Source: Simiduia aestuariiviva (GTDB lineage: Bacteria > Pseudomonadota > Gammaproteobacteria > Pseudomonadales > Cellvibrionaceae). Taken from it: a stretch of 64,000 nt of DNA. Location of the stretch: positions 294,120 to 358,119 of the forward strand of contig NZ_JACHXZ010000002.1 in NCBI RefSeq assembly GCF_014192475.1, written 5' to 3'. A model generated the notes under the pieces. The model saw only the letters and a program-made list of their open reading frames with translations, searched no databases and had not been told where the DNA came from. Positions 27,871-37,806 of this stretch are shown here, one piece after another. Made by a program: the position numbers and the translations under genes. Every line of letters starts with the position of its first letter. The stretch's first letter is position 1.

Positions 27871-28473
27871 ATGGCGCAAGCGCCAGATAATGACCAGATG
27901 TTGGTCGCACGGGTACAGAAAGGCGACAAGCGTGCTTTCGACCTGTTGGTTTTGAAATACCAGCACAAGGTTGCTGCAATAGTATCGCGCTATATCCGCG
28001 ATACGTTTGAAGTTAATGACGTTGTCCAGGAAGCGTTTATCAAGGCCTACCGTGCGTTGCCGGGATTTCGGGGAGAGAGCGCCTTTTATACTTGGTTATT
28101 TCGCATCGCGGTCAACACTGCCAAAAACCACTTGGTCTCTCGCTCAAGGAGGCCGCCCGCACAAGGTGTCGATGCCGAAGATGCCGAGTTTCTGGCAGCT
28201 GAGTATATGGAGGACGTCAACACGCCCGAAGGGCTGCACTTTCGAGACGAGTTGGATGCCATCGTGTCCAAAACGGTTGCCAGTTTGCCGGAAGATTTGC
28301 GGTCAGCAGTGACCTTGAGAGAGATTGATGGCAAAAGCTATGAGGAAATTGCCGAGATCATGCAGTGCCCAGTGGGTACCGTGCGCTCGAGAATTTTTCG
28401 GGCTCGGGAGGTGTTGGACAGTAAAATTAAGGCGTATATGCAGCCTCAAGCCAGTAAATCTACGCCTGCTTAG
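27871..28473 (+). CDS. rpoE: RNA polymerase sigma factor RpoE (AlgU type)
   Basis: This ECF sigma factor of 200 residues has region 2 with RAFDLLVLKYQHKV and DVVQEAFIKAYRALPGFRG, and region 4 with LPEDLRSAVTLREIDG and YEEIAEIMQCPVGTVRSRI. It directs envelope-stress transcription and is normally held by the anti-sigma factor encoded next. ATG 27871 has AGGGAG at seven bases; the in-frame ATG at 27853 contains that site in its coding part, so it is rejected. The following gene begins after an unusually long 151-base gap. Confidence 0.96.
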   Translation: MAQAPDNDQMLVARVQKGDKRAFDLLVLKYQHKVAAIVSRYIRDTFEVNDVVQEAFIKAYRALPGFRGESAFYTWLFRIAVNTAKNHLVSRSRRPPAQGVDAEDAEFLAAEYMEDVNTPEGLHFRDELDAIVSKTVASLPEDLRSAVTLREIDGKSYEEIAEIMQCPVGTVRSRIFRAREVLDSKIKAYMQPQASKSTPA

Positions 28474-28624
28474 TAAAAATTTACTTTTTTTAACAAATAT
28501 AGGGCAAGCTGGGAACTCGATCATAGAACCGTGGTCTCACTCCAATAAGCAGGCAAGACGCTCGCTGTTCAATTGTATCAGTATTGGCTTAATGGCTGAT
28601 TAATAAACAAGGTGATTGTTAATA

Positions 28625-29335
28625 ATGGTTCAACACTCAGACCGCAAACTTCAGGAAAGTCTTTCTGCGCTCATGGACAGCGAAGCCAGTGAGCTTGAAT
28701 TGCACCGTTTATTGAAAGCCACAGAATCTGATTCAAGCTTGCGCGAGAGTTGGGTACATTATCATCTTGCTGCGGATGCCCTGCGCGGTGAGGCGCCGGC
28801 GTTAAAGCCGATAGATTTGTCCTCCCAGATCTGCGCAGCCATAGCCGACGAGCCCGCTCATCGCGAAGGTCGGGGCAATGTTTTTGGCCGACTTTGGCAT
28901 ACCGCAGGCCGCATGGCGGTGGCAGCCAGTGTTGCGGGTGCGGTAATTATTGGCGCCCAACAATACCTAGATACAGAAGCTCCCATGATGGCGGCTGCGC
29001 CAGAAACCGTCGGTGGAGCCGCAGGTTTGGTGCCTGATGGGTTTCGTGCGCCAGCGTTGAGTACGCGTACGGTTAATATCTCTGACGGCCCTGTCCTAAA
29101 TACCCAGCGCACCGGGGTTCAATACCAACCCCAATACCAACCCAGTGCCGCAGAGCAACAAATCCAAAATCAGGTCATTGAAGAGCACTTGAATCAACTG
29201 ATGCTGCAGCACGCTGAAAATGCAACGCACAATAGTGCTCAGGGAATGCTGCCCTATGCCCGAATAGCCCCCAATGTTAAATCTGAAGTGAGTGCGAAAG
29301 CGTCACGCCAAAAGGCGCCAAACGATCCACAATGA
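28625..29335 (+). CDS. rseA: Anti-sigma-E factor RseA (MucA)
   Basis: This 236-residue single-pass membrane protein has a cytosolic N-terminal anti-sigma domain (about 1-85: LQESLSALMDSEASELEL and WVHYHLAADALRGE), a transmembrane segment near 100-115 (MAVAASVAGAVIIGAQQYL) and a periplasmic C-terminus. It should bind RpoE and be cut by site-1 and site-2 proteases under envelope stress. The periplasmic region has a QYQPQYQP repeat and is Gln/Ala-rich. Start chosen at ATG 28625; a TTG at 28616 is possible. The N-terminal domain is conserved but the periplasmic part varies widely, as is typical of this family. Confidence 0.88.
   Translation: MVQHSDRKLQESLSALMDSEASELELHRLLKATESDSSLRESWVHYHLAADALRGEAPALKPIDLSSQICAAIADEPAHREGRGNVFGRLWHTAGRMAVAASVAGAVIIGAQQYLDTEAPMMAAAPETVGGAAGLVPDGFRAPALSTRTVNISDGPVLNTQRTGVQYQPQYQPSAAEQQIQNQVIEEHLNQLMLQHAENATHNSAQGMLPYARIAPNVKSEVSAKASRQKAPNDPQ
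29120..29143 (+). repeat. Tandem 12-base repeat in rseA
   Basis: CAATACCAACCC occurs twice in tandem without mismatch, encoding QYQPQYQP in the periplasmic part of RseA. The 12-base unit keeps the reading frame. Confidence 0.85.
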
Positions 29336-29369
29336 TGTCGCTTACAAAGCGGCTGGTTAAGGCCAATTT

Positions 29370-30308
29370 ATGAAGTTCGCGTTAAAAGGTCGCCTGGGTT
29401 TGTCCCGGGCGTTTCTGTTTCTAGCGGTATTGTTTGTATTTCCGCAGGTGTCCAATGCCGACCTGGACGCCCGTGCGCTCTTGGCCAAACACTCAGTGGC
29501 CATGGCGAACCTGAATTACAAAGGCATTCTCACCTATGAGCACGGTGCGCATTTGGCCACTGTAGAATTATCACATTCGGTAATCGATGGCGTTGAACAT
29601 GAACGATTGGTCCACTTGAATGGTGAGCATCGATCGATCGTTCGCGATTCTGAGCCGGGCCAATGTCCTCACGCTGGTGAGCGACTATTGCGGGGCTTGG
29701 GCCGCGTCGATAACGATACCGACATCGAATCCTATTATCATATCTCTGTCGTGGGGCAGGAGCGGGTGGCGGGAAGATTGGTTACCTTGATACAGGTTAT
29801 GCCCCGTGACCAGCACCGCTATGGTTATGTTATCGGCCTGGATCAGGCCACCCACCTGGCATTGAAAGTGATGCTCATTGGTCCCGGTGCGCGGGTGCTG
29901 GAGCGCTTTCAATTTGCCACTGTCGAGATTACTGAATCCAATGGCGACGAAATAAAAGTTGATGCCGTGTGCGGGTCTGTTGACGAGGGTTATGCATCAT
30001 TATGGGACGCGCAATGGTTGCCGCCAGGTTTCCAGCTGGCAGGCAGCCGGCAACTGTCCCCCGAGCGAGAGATGCTTATGTTCACCGACGGTCTCGCAGC
30101 GTTTTCCGTTTTTGTGGATACCGTAGCTTCGCCGAGTGTGATTGAGGGGCGTGCCCAGCGTGGCGCTACTGTTGCGTACATGGGGCGGGCGGAGCAGGGC
30201 GATCAGCATTATCGTGTCACAGTTGTAGGTGAAGTGCCGTCACCGACACTTGAGCGAGTGGCCATGAGTTTGCGTAACAATATGGCAAATGTGGAAGCTG
30301 AATCTTGA
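29370..30308 (+). CDS. rseB: Sigma-E factor regulatory protein RseB (MucB)
   Basis: This 312-residue periplasmic protein has a signal peptide (hydrophobic stretch 14-28, cleavage after SNA). A large N-terminal LolA/LolB-like lipid-sensing fold (about 32-200) is followed by a C-terminal domain with YRVTVVGEVP near the end. RseB binds the periplasmic face of RseA and blocks DegS cleavage until it binds mislocalised lipopolysaccharide. It lies 34 bases after rseA. Two cysteines, in PGQCPH and AVCGS, could form a disulfide. Confidence 0.9.
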   Translation: MKFALKGRLGLSRAFLFLAVLFVFPQVSNADLDARALLAKHSVAMANLNYKGILTYEHGAHLATVELSHSVIDGVEHERLVHLNGEHRSIVRDSEPGQCPHAGERLLRGLGRVDNDTDIESYYHISVVGQERVAGRLVTLIQVMPRDQHRYGYVIGLDQATHLALKVMLIGPGARVLERFQFATVEITESNGDEIKVDAVCGSVDEGYASLWDAQWLPPGFQLAGSRQLSPEREMLMFTDGLAAFSVFVDTVASPSVIEGRAQRGATVAYMGRAEQGDQHYRVTVVGEVPSPTLERVAMSLRNNMANVEAES

Positions 30309-30748
30309 AACGCATTATGGAGCAGGGGCGTATCGTCCGAATTTCATCTGGCCAAACCTGGGTGGAATCCATCAACCGTTCAGCCTGCGGTCAGTGTGCA
30401 GCAAAATCGGTATGCGGGCAGTCGGCGTTAGCGAAATGGGCAGAAGCATCAAATCTCTTGGCAATTGACGACGTTAACCCCGATTGGCAGGTGGGTGATC
30501 ACGTGAGTTTTTACGTGCCGGGTGATGCGCTAGCTAGGGCTGCGCTGCTGGTGTATATGATGCCCTTGGCTTGTATGTTGTTGCTATCTACATTGGCGTA
30601 TCACCTTTGGTCGCACGATGGAGTCGCTTTGGCGGGAGCGGGGATTGGCCTATGGGTAGGCATGAAACTTGTGCAAAAATTCACTGTCAAAAGCGACAAG
30701 GGACTGCAAATGGGGCTTACATTAGGGGATAAACTGATCCATCCCTAG
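30305..30748 (+). CDS. rseC: SoxR-reducing-system/RseC family membrane protein
   Basis: This protein of up to 147 residues has a cytosolic cysteine cluster, CGQCAAKSVCG, and two transmembrane segments (about 72-95 and 101-118). That is the RseC/MucC architecture, which modulates sigma-E signalling and, in E. coli, belongs to the RsxC system that reduces SoxR. A TTG at 30305 overlaps the rseB stop as TTGA and has GGAAG upstream; an in-frame ATG at 30317 would be shorter by four residues. The cluster may bind an iron-sulfur centre. Confidence 0.85.
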   Translation: MKRIMEQGRIVRISSGQTWVESINRSACGQCAAKSVCGQSALAKWAEASNLLAIDDVNPDWQVGDHVSFYVPGDALARAALLVYMMPLACMLLLSTLAYHLWSHDGVALAGAGIGLWVGMKLVQKFTVKSDKGLQMGLTLGDKLIHP

Positions 30749-30819
30749 TCCTTATTTACCCTTTCTGAAGCAGCGCGAATCGCTCTGGTGCGCGTTAGAA
30801 TTGTTAAAGTGAGGAATGC

Positions 30820-32196
30820 ATGCAACTAAAATTATGGTTATTTGCCACAGTGGTAGCACTCTGCCTAGCGGCACCTGCCGATGCTCGAGGTCTGCCAGAA
30901 TTCACTGATCTGATTGAGCAACATTCTCCGGCAGTGGTGAAGATCAATACGGTTGAACGGGCTAAACGCTCATCTCAAAGGCAGCAATACCCCCAAGATA
31001 TTCCCGACATATTTCGGCATCTTTTCGAGCAGCGAGATCCGCGCCAACGCGAACAGCGCTCTATGGGCTCTGGTTTCATAATTTCCGCCGATGGCTATGT
31101 GTTGACCAACAATCACGTCGTAGATGGCGCAGATCAAATTTCAGTGCGATTGATTGATCAGCGAGAGTTTGACGCGCGAGTGATCGGTACCGATCCGCGT
31201 TCAGACCTGGCGCTATTAAAGGTGGATGCGAAAAACCTGCCGACCTTGTCCTTCGCAGATTCAGATGGTCTCAAAGTTGGTGAGTGGGTGCTGGCAATTG
31301 GCTCTCCCTTTGGCTTAGATTTTACTGCTAGTGCTGGTATTGTCAGTGCCATTGGGCGCAGCATTCCAACTGAGCGCAATGAAAATTACGTCCCTTTCAT
31401 CCAAACAGATGTTGCCATCAACCCCGGCAATTCCGGTGGGCCACTCTTTAACTTGGAAGGCAAAGTGGTGGGCATTAATAGTCAGATCTACACCCGTAGT
31501 GGTGGTTCTATCGGCCTGTCGTTTGCCATACCTAGCAATGTAGCTAAGGATGTTATCGCCCAATTGAAAGATAAGGGGCGTGTTGATCGCGGCTGGCTAG
31601 GGGTTGCAATCCAAGAGGTGGATCGTGACTTGGCGCAATCGTTTGGTTTAAGCAAGCCCATGGGTGCCCTAATTCAACAAATTGAGCCCGGTAGTCCGGC
31701 AGATAAATCGGGTCTGCAAATCGGTGATGTAATTCTTAAATTTGATGGTCGGACAATCTCGAAAAGTGCCGATTTGCCCCATGTTGTTGGCGGCATTGCG
31801 CCGGGTAAAAAGGTCGATGTTGAGGTGATGCGTGCAGGCAAGAAAAAGTCTCTGGACGTCACGGTTGGTAAGCTCAATGCAGGCGACGAGCCTAGTGTGG
31901 CCAGCCAAAACCAAGGCGATCGTCTTGGCCTGGTTGTGGAAGCTTTAGATTCTCGCCAGCAGCAAGCGTGGCGGTTATCTGGAGGTGTGCAGGTGGTCCA
32001 TGTGGCGCCTGAGTCTCCAGGCGCCAAAGCCGGCCTTCGACCTGGCGATGTCATTGCGCAACTCGGTTTCGATGACGTCGAAGGGGTGGAAAGCTACCGC
32101 AAGCTAGAGCAGGCGCTGCCGAAGGGCAAATTGCTACCCATCCGGTTCTACCGTGATGGGCGTCCTGCCTACCGCTCGTTCATGATTGAAGAGTGA
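30820..32196 (+). CDS. mucD: Periplasmic serine protease MucD (DegP/HtrA family)
   Basis: This 458-residue Do-like protease has a signal peptide (about 1-22, cleavage after ADA). The trypsin-like domain holds catalytic H99 (NNHVV), D129 (SDLAL) and S205 (NPGNSGGPL). Two PDZ domains follow (about 260-345 and 370-455). MucD degrades misfolded periplasmic proteins and dampens the envelope-stress response. It closes the rpoE-rseABC-mucD operon, a Pseudomonas-like order; E. coli lacks mucD here. Confidence 0.95.
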   Translation: MQLKLWLFATVVALCLAAPADARGLPEFTDLIEQHSPAVVKINTVERAKRSSQRQQYPQDIPDIFRHLFEQRDPRQREQRSMGSGFIISADGYVLTNNHVVDGADQISVRLIDQREFDARVIGTDPRSDLALLKVDAKNLPTLSFADSDGLKVGEWVLAIGSPFGLDFTASAGIVSAIGRSIPTERNENYVPFIQTDVAINPGNSGGPLFNLEGKVVGINSQIYTRSGGSIGLSFAIPSNVAKDVIAQLKDKGRVDRGWLGVAIQEVDRDLAQSFGLSKPMGALIQQIEPGSPADKSGLQIGDVILKFDGRTISKSADLPHVVGGIAPGKKVDVEVMRAGKKKSLDVTVGKLNAGDEPSVASQNQGDRLGLVVEALDSRQQQAWRLSGGVQVVHVAPESPGAKAGLRPGDVIAQLGFDDVEGVESYRKLEQALPKGKLLPIRFYRDGRPAYRSFMIEE

Positions 32197-32241
32197 GTTA
32201 CATAGCCTCTGCAGGCCAAATGCGGTAGACTTGCCGCGCCT

Positions 32242-32263
32242 AGAGGGCCCTTCGGGGCTCTCT
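32242..32263 (+). terminator. Possible terminator or RNA hairpin between mucD and lepA
   Basis: Arms AGAGGGCCC and GGGCTCTCT form a nine-pair stem (one G-U pair) around a TTCG loop, a very stable tetraloop. It lies 46 bases past mucD. The downstream tract is CTATATGG, not a T run, so termination is not certain. Confidence 0.45.
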
Positions 32264-32368
32264 CTATATGGGCTTCCCGTGCACGTTGACGAGTTCCGGT
32301 GTTACCGGGGCTAAGGTCGCGAATCACCCAGCCCGATTATTCATGATTCCAGTAGTTGAAGTGCACCT

Positions 32369-34168
32369 GTGTCTGACTTAAGCCATATTCGTAATTTTTC
32401 AATCATCGCCCATATTGACCATGGGAAATCCACTATTGCTGACCGCTTCATACATTTGTGCGGTGGGCTAACCGACCGCGAAATGGCGGCCCAAGTCCTC
32501 GATTCAATGGATATCGAGCGCGAACGTGGTATTACCATCAAGGCACAGAGTGTGACTCTGCACTACAAGGCGCGGGATGAAAAAACCTATCAGCTCAACT
32601 TCATTGATACGCCTGGTCACGTAGATTTTTCCTACGAGGTTTCACGCTCGCTGGCTGCCTGTGAGGGCGCGCTGCTGGTGGTAGATGCAGGGCAGGGTGT
32701 TGAGGCTCAGTCGGTAGCCAATTGTTATACCGCCATTGAGCAGGGTCTAGAGGTCATTCCCGTACTTAATAAAATGGACCTGCCCCAAGCAGAGCCAGAG
32801 CGGGTCGCTGAAGAGATTGAAAATATTATTGGTATCGATGCCACAGAAGCGGTGCGCTGTAGTGCTAAATCAGGCATGGGCATTGAAGATGTGCTCGAAG
32901 AGTTGGTTCGGCTTGTGCCGCCGCCCGTGGGCGATGTTAACGCGCCATTGCAGGCGTTGATTATCGACTCTTGGTTTGACAACTACCTCGGTGTTGTCTC
33001 ACTTGTTCGCGTCAAGCAAGGCACGTTAAAAGCCAAAGATAAAATTATCACCAAGTCCATTGGCAAGGCGCACGTGGTCGACAAGGTGGGGGTATTTACG
33101 CCCAAACTCACAGAAACAAAAGACCTGAAGGCTGGCGAGGTTGGTTTTTTTGTCGCTGGTATTAAAGAAATTTTGGGTGCGCCGGTGGGCGATACTATTA
33201 CCCATGCAAATACTGCTGACACGCCATCACTGCCGGGCTTTAAGAAGGTAAAACCCCAGGTCTATGCGGGCTTGTTCCCGGTTACGTCTGACGATTTTGA
33301 GGGGTTTCGCGAAGCGCTAGCGAAGCTTACCCTGAATGACGCTTCATTGTTTTACGAGCCAGAAAGCTCTGATGCATTGGGCTTTGGTTTCCGTTGTGGC
33401 TTCCTTGGCATGCTGCACATGGAAATCATCCAGGAGCGATTGGAACGCGAATACGATTTGGATTTGATTACTACTGCGCCGACGGTAATCTACGAGGTCG
33501 TAAAAACAGACGGTGAGGTTGTGCATGTCGACAACCCCTCTAAATTACCCGATATCGGCGTTATTGATGAAATGCGCGAGCCTATCGTAGAGGCCAACAT
33601 TTTAGTGCCGCAAGAATATTTGGGTGCAGTGATAACCTTGTGCGTCGAAAAGCGCGGCGTTCAGAAAGATATCCAATACACCGGCTCACAAGTTCAAGTT
33701 CGTTACGAACTACCCATGAACGAAGTGGTACTTGATTTCTTTGATAGGCTTAAATCGGTCAGCCGAGGTTTTGCGTCGCTTGATTACTCTTTTCTTCGCT
33801 TTGAGCCCGCGCGTTTAGTCCGCTTAGACATTTTAATCAACGGTGAAAAAGTCGATGCGCTAGCGCTCATTGTTCATCGGGATAATGCTTCTTATAAAGG
33901 CCGTGCGATAGCAGAGAAAATGAAAGAGCTCATCCCACGTCAGATGTTTGATGTCGCTATTCAGGCTGCAATTGGTGGGCAGGTGGTTGCTCGAACGACC
34001 GTAAAGGCTTTGCGCAAAGACGTGACGGCTAAATGTTATGGCGGTGACGTAAGTCGTAAGCGTAAATTACTGGAAAAGCAAAAAGCCGGTAAAAAGCGAA
34101 TGAAACAGGTTGGGCGAGTGGAAATACCACAGGAAGCCTTCCTCGCAGTGCTTAAAGTCGATAGCTAA
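32369..34168 (+). CDS. lepA: Translation elongation factor 4 (LepA)
   Basis: This 599-residue GTPase has G1 [10 protein letters not shown]3 DTPGHVDF and NKMDLP, then domains related to EF-G and the LepA-specific C-terminal domain (about 485-599: [20 protein letters not shown] and [16 protein letters not shown]). It back-translocates or rescues stalled ribosomes and helps 30S biogenesis. A GTG at 32369 opens the gene with the family-standard distance to the G1 motif; its ribosome binding site is weak. lepB follows 28 bases later. Confidence 0.97.
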   Translation: MSDLSHIRNFSIIAHIDHGKSTIADRFIHLCGGLTDREMAAQVLDSMDIERERGITIKAQSVTLHYKARDEKTYQLNFIDTPGHVDFSYEVSRSLAACEGALLVVDAGQGVEAQSVANCYTAIEQGLEVIPVLNKMDLPQAEPERVAEEIENIIGIDATEAVRCSAKSGMGIEDVLEELVRLVPPPVGDVNAPLQALIIDSWFDNYLGVVSLVRVKQGTLKAKDKIITKSIGKAHVVDKVGVFTPKLTETKDLKAGEVGFFVAGIKEILGAPVGDTITHANTADTPSLPGFKKVKPQVYAGLFPVTSDDFEGFREALAKLTLNDASLFYEPESSDALGFGFRCGFLGMLHMEIIQERLEREYDLDLITTAPTVIYEVVKTDGEVVHVDNPSKLPDIGVIDEMREPIVEANILVPQEYLGAVITLCVEKRGVQKDIQYTGSQVQVRYELPMNEVVLDFFDRLKSVSRGFASLDYSFLRFEPARLVRLDILINGEKVDALALIVHRDNASYKGRAIAEKMKELIPRQMFDVAIQAAIGGQVVARTTVKALRKDVTAKCYGGDVSRKRKLLEKQKAGKKRMKQVGRVEIPQEAFLAVLKVDS

Positions 34169-34196
34169 ATTGGATACCCATTAAAAGGATAGACAC

Positions 34197-35036
34197 TTGG
34201 ATATTAATTTCCCTTTGATTCTGGTCGTATTGGTGCTGGTTTCAGGCCTCATTTGGTTGTACGACATTTTGTTTTTAGCAAGTGCACGCAAGGTGCGAAT
34301 CGGTGATGCTGAAGAGGGGCTTAAGAATACAAATTTAAAAGAGACCGACACCAGCTATCAAACCACCATGGCGGCTGCGGCTAAAGAGCCGGTGGCGGTT
34401 GAGTACGCAAAGTCTTTTTTTCCTGTTCTGGCATTCGTATTGGTGCTTCGGTCATTTCTGGTGGAACCTTTCCAAATCCCGTCGGCTTCAATGGTGCCGA
34501 CGCTTCAAGTTGGTGATTTTATTCTTGTTAATAAGTATGCCTATGGGTTGCGCTTACCAGTTACCAATACCAAATTTGTGGACATTGGTGAGCCGGAGCG
34601 AGGCGATGTAATGGTGTTTTTTCCTCCCCACAAGCCGGATACGTATTACATCAAGCGCGTGATAGGGTTGCCTGGAGATGAAATCGTCATTGCCGACGGT
34701 AGCCTCTATATCAATGGCGAAAAGGCTCCGCATCAATTGTTGGCCAGTTTGCCTGCGGCGCGGCCACATTATCAAGTAATGGAAGAAACCCTGGGTGACG
34801 TTGGCCACCAGATTCACCGCAATATTCGCCCTGGCGCTTTTAGCCGGTCGGGCCAGTGGGTTGTGCCCGCAGGGCATTATTTTATGATGGGCGACAACCG
34901 TGACAACAGCTCCGATAGTCGAGATTGGGGAGCTGTGCCCGAAGAGGCTATAGTGGGTAAAGCATTTGCGATTTGGATGCACTGGGAGCGATTTTTGAGC
35001 GTGCCCAGTTTTTCCAGGGCTGGCGGAATACAATAA
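34197..35036 (+). CDS. lepB: Signal peptidase I
   Basis: This 279-residue membrane protease removes signal peptides from exported proteins. Two N-terminal transmembrane segments (about 6-28 and 76-92) precede the catalytic domain, with the serine-lysine dyad S98 (in IPSASMVPTL) and K153 (in YYIKRVIGLPGD). The later signature MGDNRDNSSDSRDWG is intact. It starts at a TTG after AAAAGGATAG, a good ribosome binding site. The lepA-lepB pairing is standard. Confidence 0.96.
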   Translation: MDINFPLILVVLVLVSGLIWLYDILFLASARKVRIGDAEEGLKNTNLKETDTSYQTTMAAAAKEPVAVEYAKSFFPVLAFVLVLRSFLVEPFQIPSASMVPTLQVGDFILVNKYAYGLRLPVTNTKFVDIGEPERGDVMVFFPPHKPDTYYIKRVIGLPGDEIVIADGSLYINGEKAPHQLLASLPAARPHYQVMEETLGDVGHQIHRNIRPGAFSRSGQWVVPAGHYFMMGDNRDNSSDSRDWGAVPEEAIVGKAFAIWMHWERFLSVPSFSRAGGIQ

Positions 35037-35064
35037 AGTCTAAAAGTAGATCTGGGAGTGGGTT

Positions 35065-35484
35065 ATGCGTAAACAGCAGTTGGGATTAAGTTCTTTTAAT
35101 TTGCTTTTGGTGTTGGCGGTCGTCGGCTTTTTTGCAATGTGTGCTTTTAAGCTTGTGCCCGTTTATTCAGAAAATCAATATGTGGTGAGTGCTTTAGAAT
35201 CGCTGCGTAACAAAGACAAGCCTGTAGCCCAGATGACAGCGGCCGAAATTCGAAAGCATTTGCAAAGCTTTTACATGATTAATGGTGTGCGTTCCGAGGG
35301 TGCTTCCAATATCGAAATCGAAAGGGAGCGCAATCGTAATATCATCACCATCAATTATGAGGTTCGTGTTCCGCTTATCTATAACATCTCCGTTGTTGTC
35401 GACTTTCAAAACTATATGGACACAACGAAGCCCGAGGCATGCTGCCGACCACCTGTAGACTATCGGCCCAAGAAGAAATCGTGA
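35065..35484 (+). CDS. DUF4845 family membrane-anchored protein
   Basis: This 139-residue protein has an N-terminal transmembrane segment (LSSFNLLLVLAVVGFFAMCAFKL, a type IV pilin-like appearance) followed by a periplasmic domain of about 100 residues. It fits DUF4845, usually found between lepB and rnc in gammaproteobacteria. Two adjacent cysteines lie near the C-terminus (EACCRP). Its stop overlaps rnc by four bases. No function is established. Confidence 0.85.
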   Translation: MRKQQLGLSSFNLLLVLAVVGFFAMCAFKLVPVYSENQYVVSALESLRNKDKPVAQMTAAEIRKHLQSFYMINGVRSEGASNIEIERERNRNIITINYEVRVPLIYNISVVVDFQNYMDTTKPEACCRPPVDYRPKKKS

Positions 35485-36176
35485 GTCAGAATGCCTTCGC
35501 TCAGCTGGAGAAGCAGTTGGGCTATGAGTTTGAAAGTAAAGCGCTGCTGAGATTGGCGCTAAGCCATCGCAGTGTCGGGCTGCCCAATAACGAGCGATTG
35601 GAGTTCTTGGGCGATAGCATCCTCAATTTCGTCGTTGCCGAGCAATTGTACCTGGCGTTTCCTGAGGCAAAAGAGGGGCAGCTCACTCGATTGCGTGCCA
35701 ATCTCGTTAAAGGTGATACGCTCGCTGAAATTGCAACTACGCTATCGCTTGGCAATTTTGTGCGCTTGGGTGAAGGTGAGCGCAAAAGCGGGGGGCATGC
35801 CCGGGCCTCTATACTCGCCGATTTGGTTGAGGCCATTATAGGTGCCGTCTATCAAGAATCTGGTCTTAGCGCGGCAAAAGAATTGGTTATACGATTATTG
35901 AAGGATCGACTAAATCAGCTCTCGCTCGACGACCCCCAAAAAGACAGTAAAAGTGCCTTGCAAGAATACCTGCAGTCTCGGCAACTACCGTTACCAGATT
36001 ATCAGGTGGTTAAAGTTGAAGGTGAGGGCCATGCTCAGCGCTTTTCAATACAATGTGTTGTGTCAGGTCTGGAAGCAACTCCCATTGCTACCGACACCAG
36101 CCGTAAAAAGGCAGAGAAAAAGGCTGCGCGCATGGCGCTTGACTTGCTAAATGAATTACCAAGAGGTGGGCGGTGA
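35481..36176 (+). CDS. rnc: Ribonuclease III
   Basis: This 231-residue double-strand-specific RNase processes rRNA and other structured RNAs. The endonuclease domain shows the signature [11 protein letters not shown] at 37-47 and the second metal motif [13 protein letters not shown] dsRNA-binding domain follows (about 155-225: [16 protein letters not shown] and [14 protein letters not shown]). The GTG at 35481 overlaps the DUF4845 stop as GTGA; an upstream ATG at 35439 would add 14 residues lying inside that gene. The stop overlaps era in the same way. Confidence 0.97.
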   Translation: MSQNAFAQLEKQLGYEFESKALLRLALSHRSVGLPNNERLEFLGDSILNFVVAEQLYLAFPEAKEGQLTRLRANLVKGDTLAEIATTLSLGNFVRLGEGERKSGGHARASILADLVEAIIGAVYQESGLSAAKELVIRLLKDRLNQLSLDDPQKDSKSALQEYLQSRQLPLPDYQVVKVEGEGHAQRFSIQCVVSGLEATPIATDTSRKKAEKKAARMALDLLNELPRGGR

Positions 36177-37084
36177 CAGACGTGGAAAGCCAAGGTGTCA
36201 AAAAGTGTGGGTTTATTGCATTGGTTGGCCGCCCCAATGTTGGGAAATCCACATTGCTCAACCATATGTTGGGCCAAAAAATTAGCATCACTTCCCGTAA
36301 GCCTCAAACGACTCGGAATAATGTAACGGGTATTAAAACTGAGGGTTCGAATCAGCTGGTTTTTGTGGATACGCCAGGGTTGCATTTGCACCACGCCAGT
36401 GCAATGAATCGCTACATGAATAAAGCCGCAGGCACCGCAATCAAGGACGTTGATGTGGTGGTCTTTCTGGTAGATAAGTTGACTTGGACCGAGGAGGATG
36501 AGTCCGTTGCTCGGCGTTTAGAAAATATTAATATCCCTTTAATCATTGCGGTAAACAAGTGCGATCAGTTGGATGATAAGGCGGTGTTGCTGCCCCACTT
36601 GAAGCGCTTGTCAGATCGTTTGTCCCCCACGGAAATAATTCCCATTTCTGCATTGCGGGGTGTCGCGCTGGATCGCTTGGAATCACTGTTGATACAGTTG
36701 CTCCCAAATGGTGAGCATATGTATCCTGAGGATCAGATCACTGATCGCAGCTCTCGATTTCTGGCCGCTGAAATTGTTCGTGAAAAAATAACACGTCAGT
36801 TGGGCGCGGAGTTGCCCTACCAAATGGCCGTGGAAATTGAAGAGTTTGAGCAAGACGGTGGAGTGTTGCACATTGGTGCGGTGATTTTGGTTGAGCGTGA
36901 TGGCCAGAAGCGAATACTTATTGGCGATAAGGGCGATCGAATTAAAAAGATTGGCCAGCAAGCGAGACTTGATATTGAAACGCTATTTGATATCAAGGTT
37001 ATGCTAAAGCTCTGGGTGAAGGTGAAGTCTGGCTGGTCTGATGATGAGCGTGCCTTAAAAAGCCTAGGCTATGATGATCTTTAG
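36173..37084 (+). CDS. era: GTPase Era
   Basis: This 303-residue essential GTPase binds the 3' end of 16S rRNA during 30S maturation. G domain motifs are [18 protein letters not shown] and NKCDQ. A C-terminal KH domain holds [17 protein letters not shown]. The GTG at 36173 overlaps rnc by four bases, and recO follows two bases later: a tightly coupled rnc-era-recO operon. Confidence 0.97.
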   Translation: MTDVESQGVKKCGFIALVGRPNVGKSTLLNHMLGQKISITSRKPQTTRNNVTGIKTEGSNQLVFVDTPGLHLHHASAMNRYMNKAAGTAIKDVDVVVFLVDKLTWTEEDESVARRLENINIPLIIAVNKCDQLDDKAVLLPHLKRLSDRLSPTEIIPISALRGVALDRLESLLIQLLPNGEHMYPEDQITDRSSRFLAAEIVREKITRQLGAELPYQMAVEIEEFEQDGGVLHIGAVILVERDGQKRILIGDKGDRIKKIGQQARLDIETLFDIKVMLKLWVKVKSGWSDDERALKSLGYDDL

Positions 37085-37086
37085 TT

Positions 37087-37797
37087 GTGGTCACTGCGCT
37101 CGATTTTGAAGCTGGTTTTGTATTGCATAGCAGGGCCTATGGTGACACGAGTTTAATTGTTGACTATTTTTCTAGAACTCATGGTCTACAGTCCCTATAT
37201 GCAAGGGGCGCAAAATCAAAGAAGAAAACAGGCCATCGGGCATTACTCAACCCCTTCATTCCCCTAACAGTTTCAGCAAAAGGTCGGGGAAGTCTTAAAA
37301 CGCTCACGTCAATTGAATCGGTAGGGCCGGCGTATCAGCTTAAAGGTCGCGCCTTGTTTTGCGGCTTCTATTTGAATGAGTTGATCAAGCGATTGTTGCC
37401 AGAAGATGATGGGCAGTCACAGCTGTTTGATTTCTATAGTGATATTCTCTCTGATTTAGCCGTGCATGCTCCCGAGTGGGGCGATGCGCCTTTGGAGGTG
37501 CGGCTTCGTTCGTTCGAGTGGTTGCTCGTGCAAAAGGTGGGAGCAGGCTTTTCGCTGGTCGAATGCATAGATGCGGAGCCGGTTCGGCCCAATCAGTATT
37601 ACAGTTTGATTCATCAGCAAGGTTTGCAAGCGGTGGCGCCTGGCGAGGGTGCCGTTTCTGGTGCAGCGTTGTTGGCGTTGGCTGAAGGTAATTTGCGTTT
37701 GGAGAGTGATCGCCAAGAAATTAAGCAGTTTATGCGCCGGGTTTTGCGGCCGCTACTGGGCTCAAAGCCTCTTGCGAGTCGCGAGTTGTTCAAATAG
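37087..37797 (+). CDS. recO: DNA repair protein RecO
   Basis: This 236-residue protein acts with RecF and RecR to load RecA on single-stranded-binding-protein-coated DNA. An N-terminal OB fold holds GFVLHSRAYGDTSLIVDYFSRTHG, a helical domain follows. Start is a GTG two bases after the era stop. The zinc-finger cysteines of some RecO proteins are absent, as in E. coli. It is convergent with gacS, with only nine bases between stops. Confidence 0.94.
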   Translation: MVTALDFEAGFVLHSRAYGDTSLIVDYFSRTHGLQSLYARGAKSKKKTGHRALLNPFIPLTVSAKGRGSLKTLTSIESVGPAYQLKGRALFCGFYLNELIKRLLPEDDGQSQLFDFYSDILSDLAVHAPEWGDAPLEVRLRSFEWLLVQKVGAGFSLVECIDAEPVRPNQYYSLIHQQGLQAVAPGEGAVSGAALLALAEGNLRLESDRQEIKQFMRRVLRPLLGSKPLASRELFK

Positions 37798-37806
37798 CGC
37801 GTTTCG

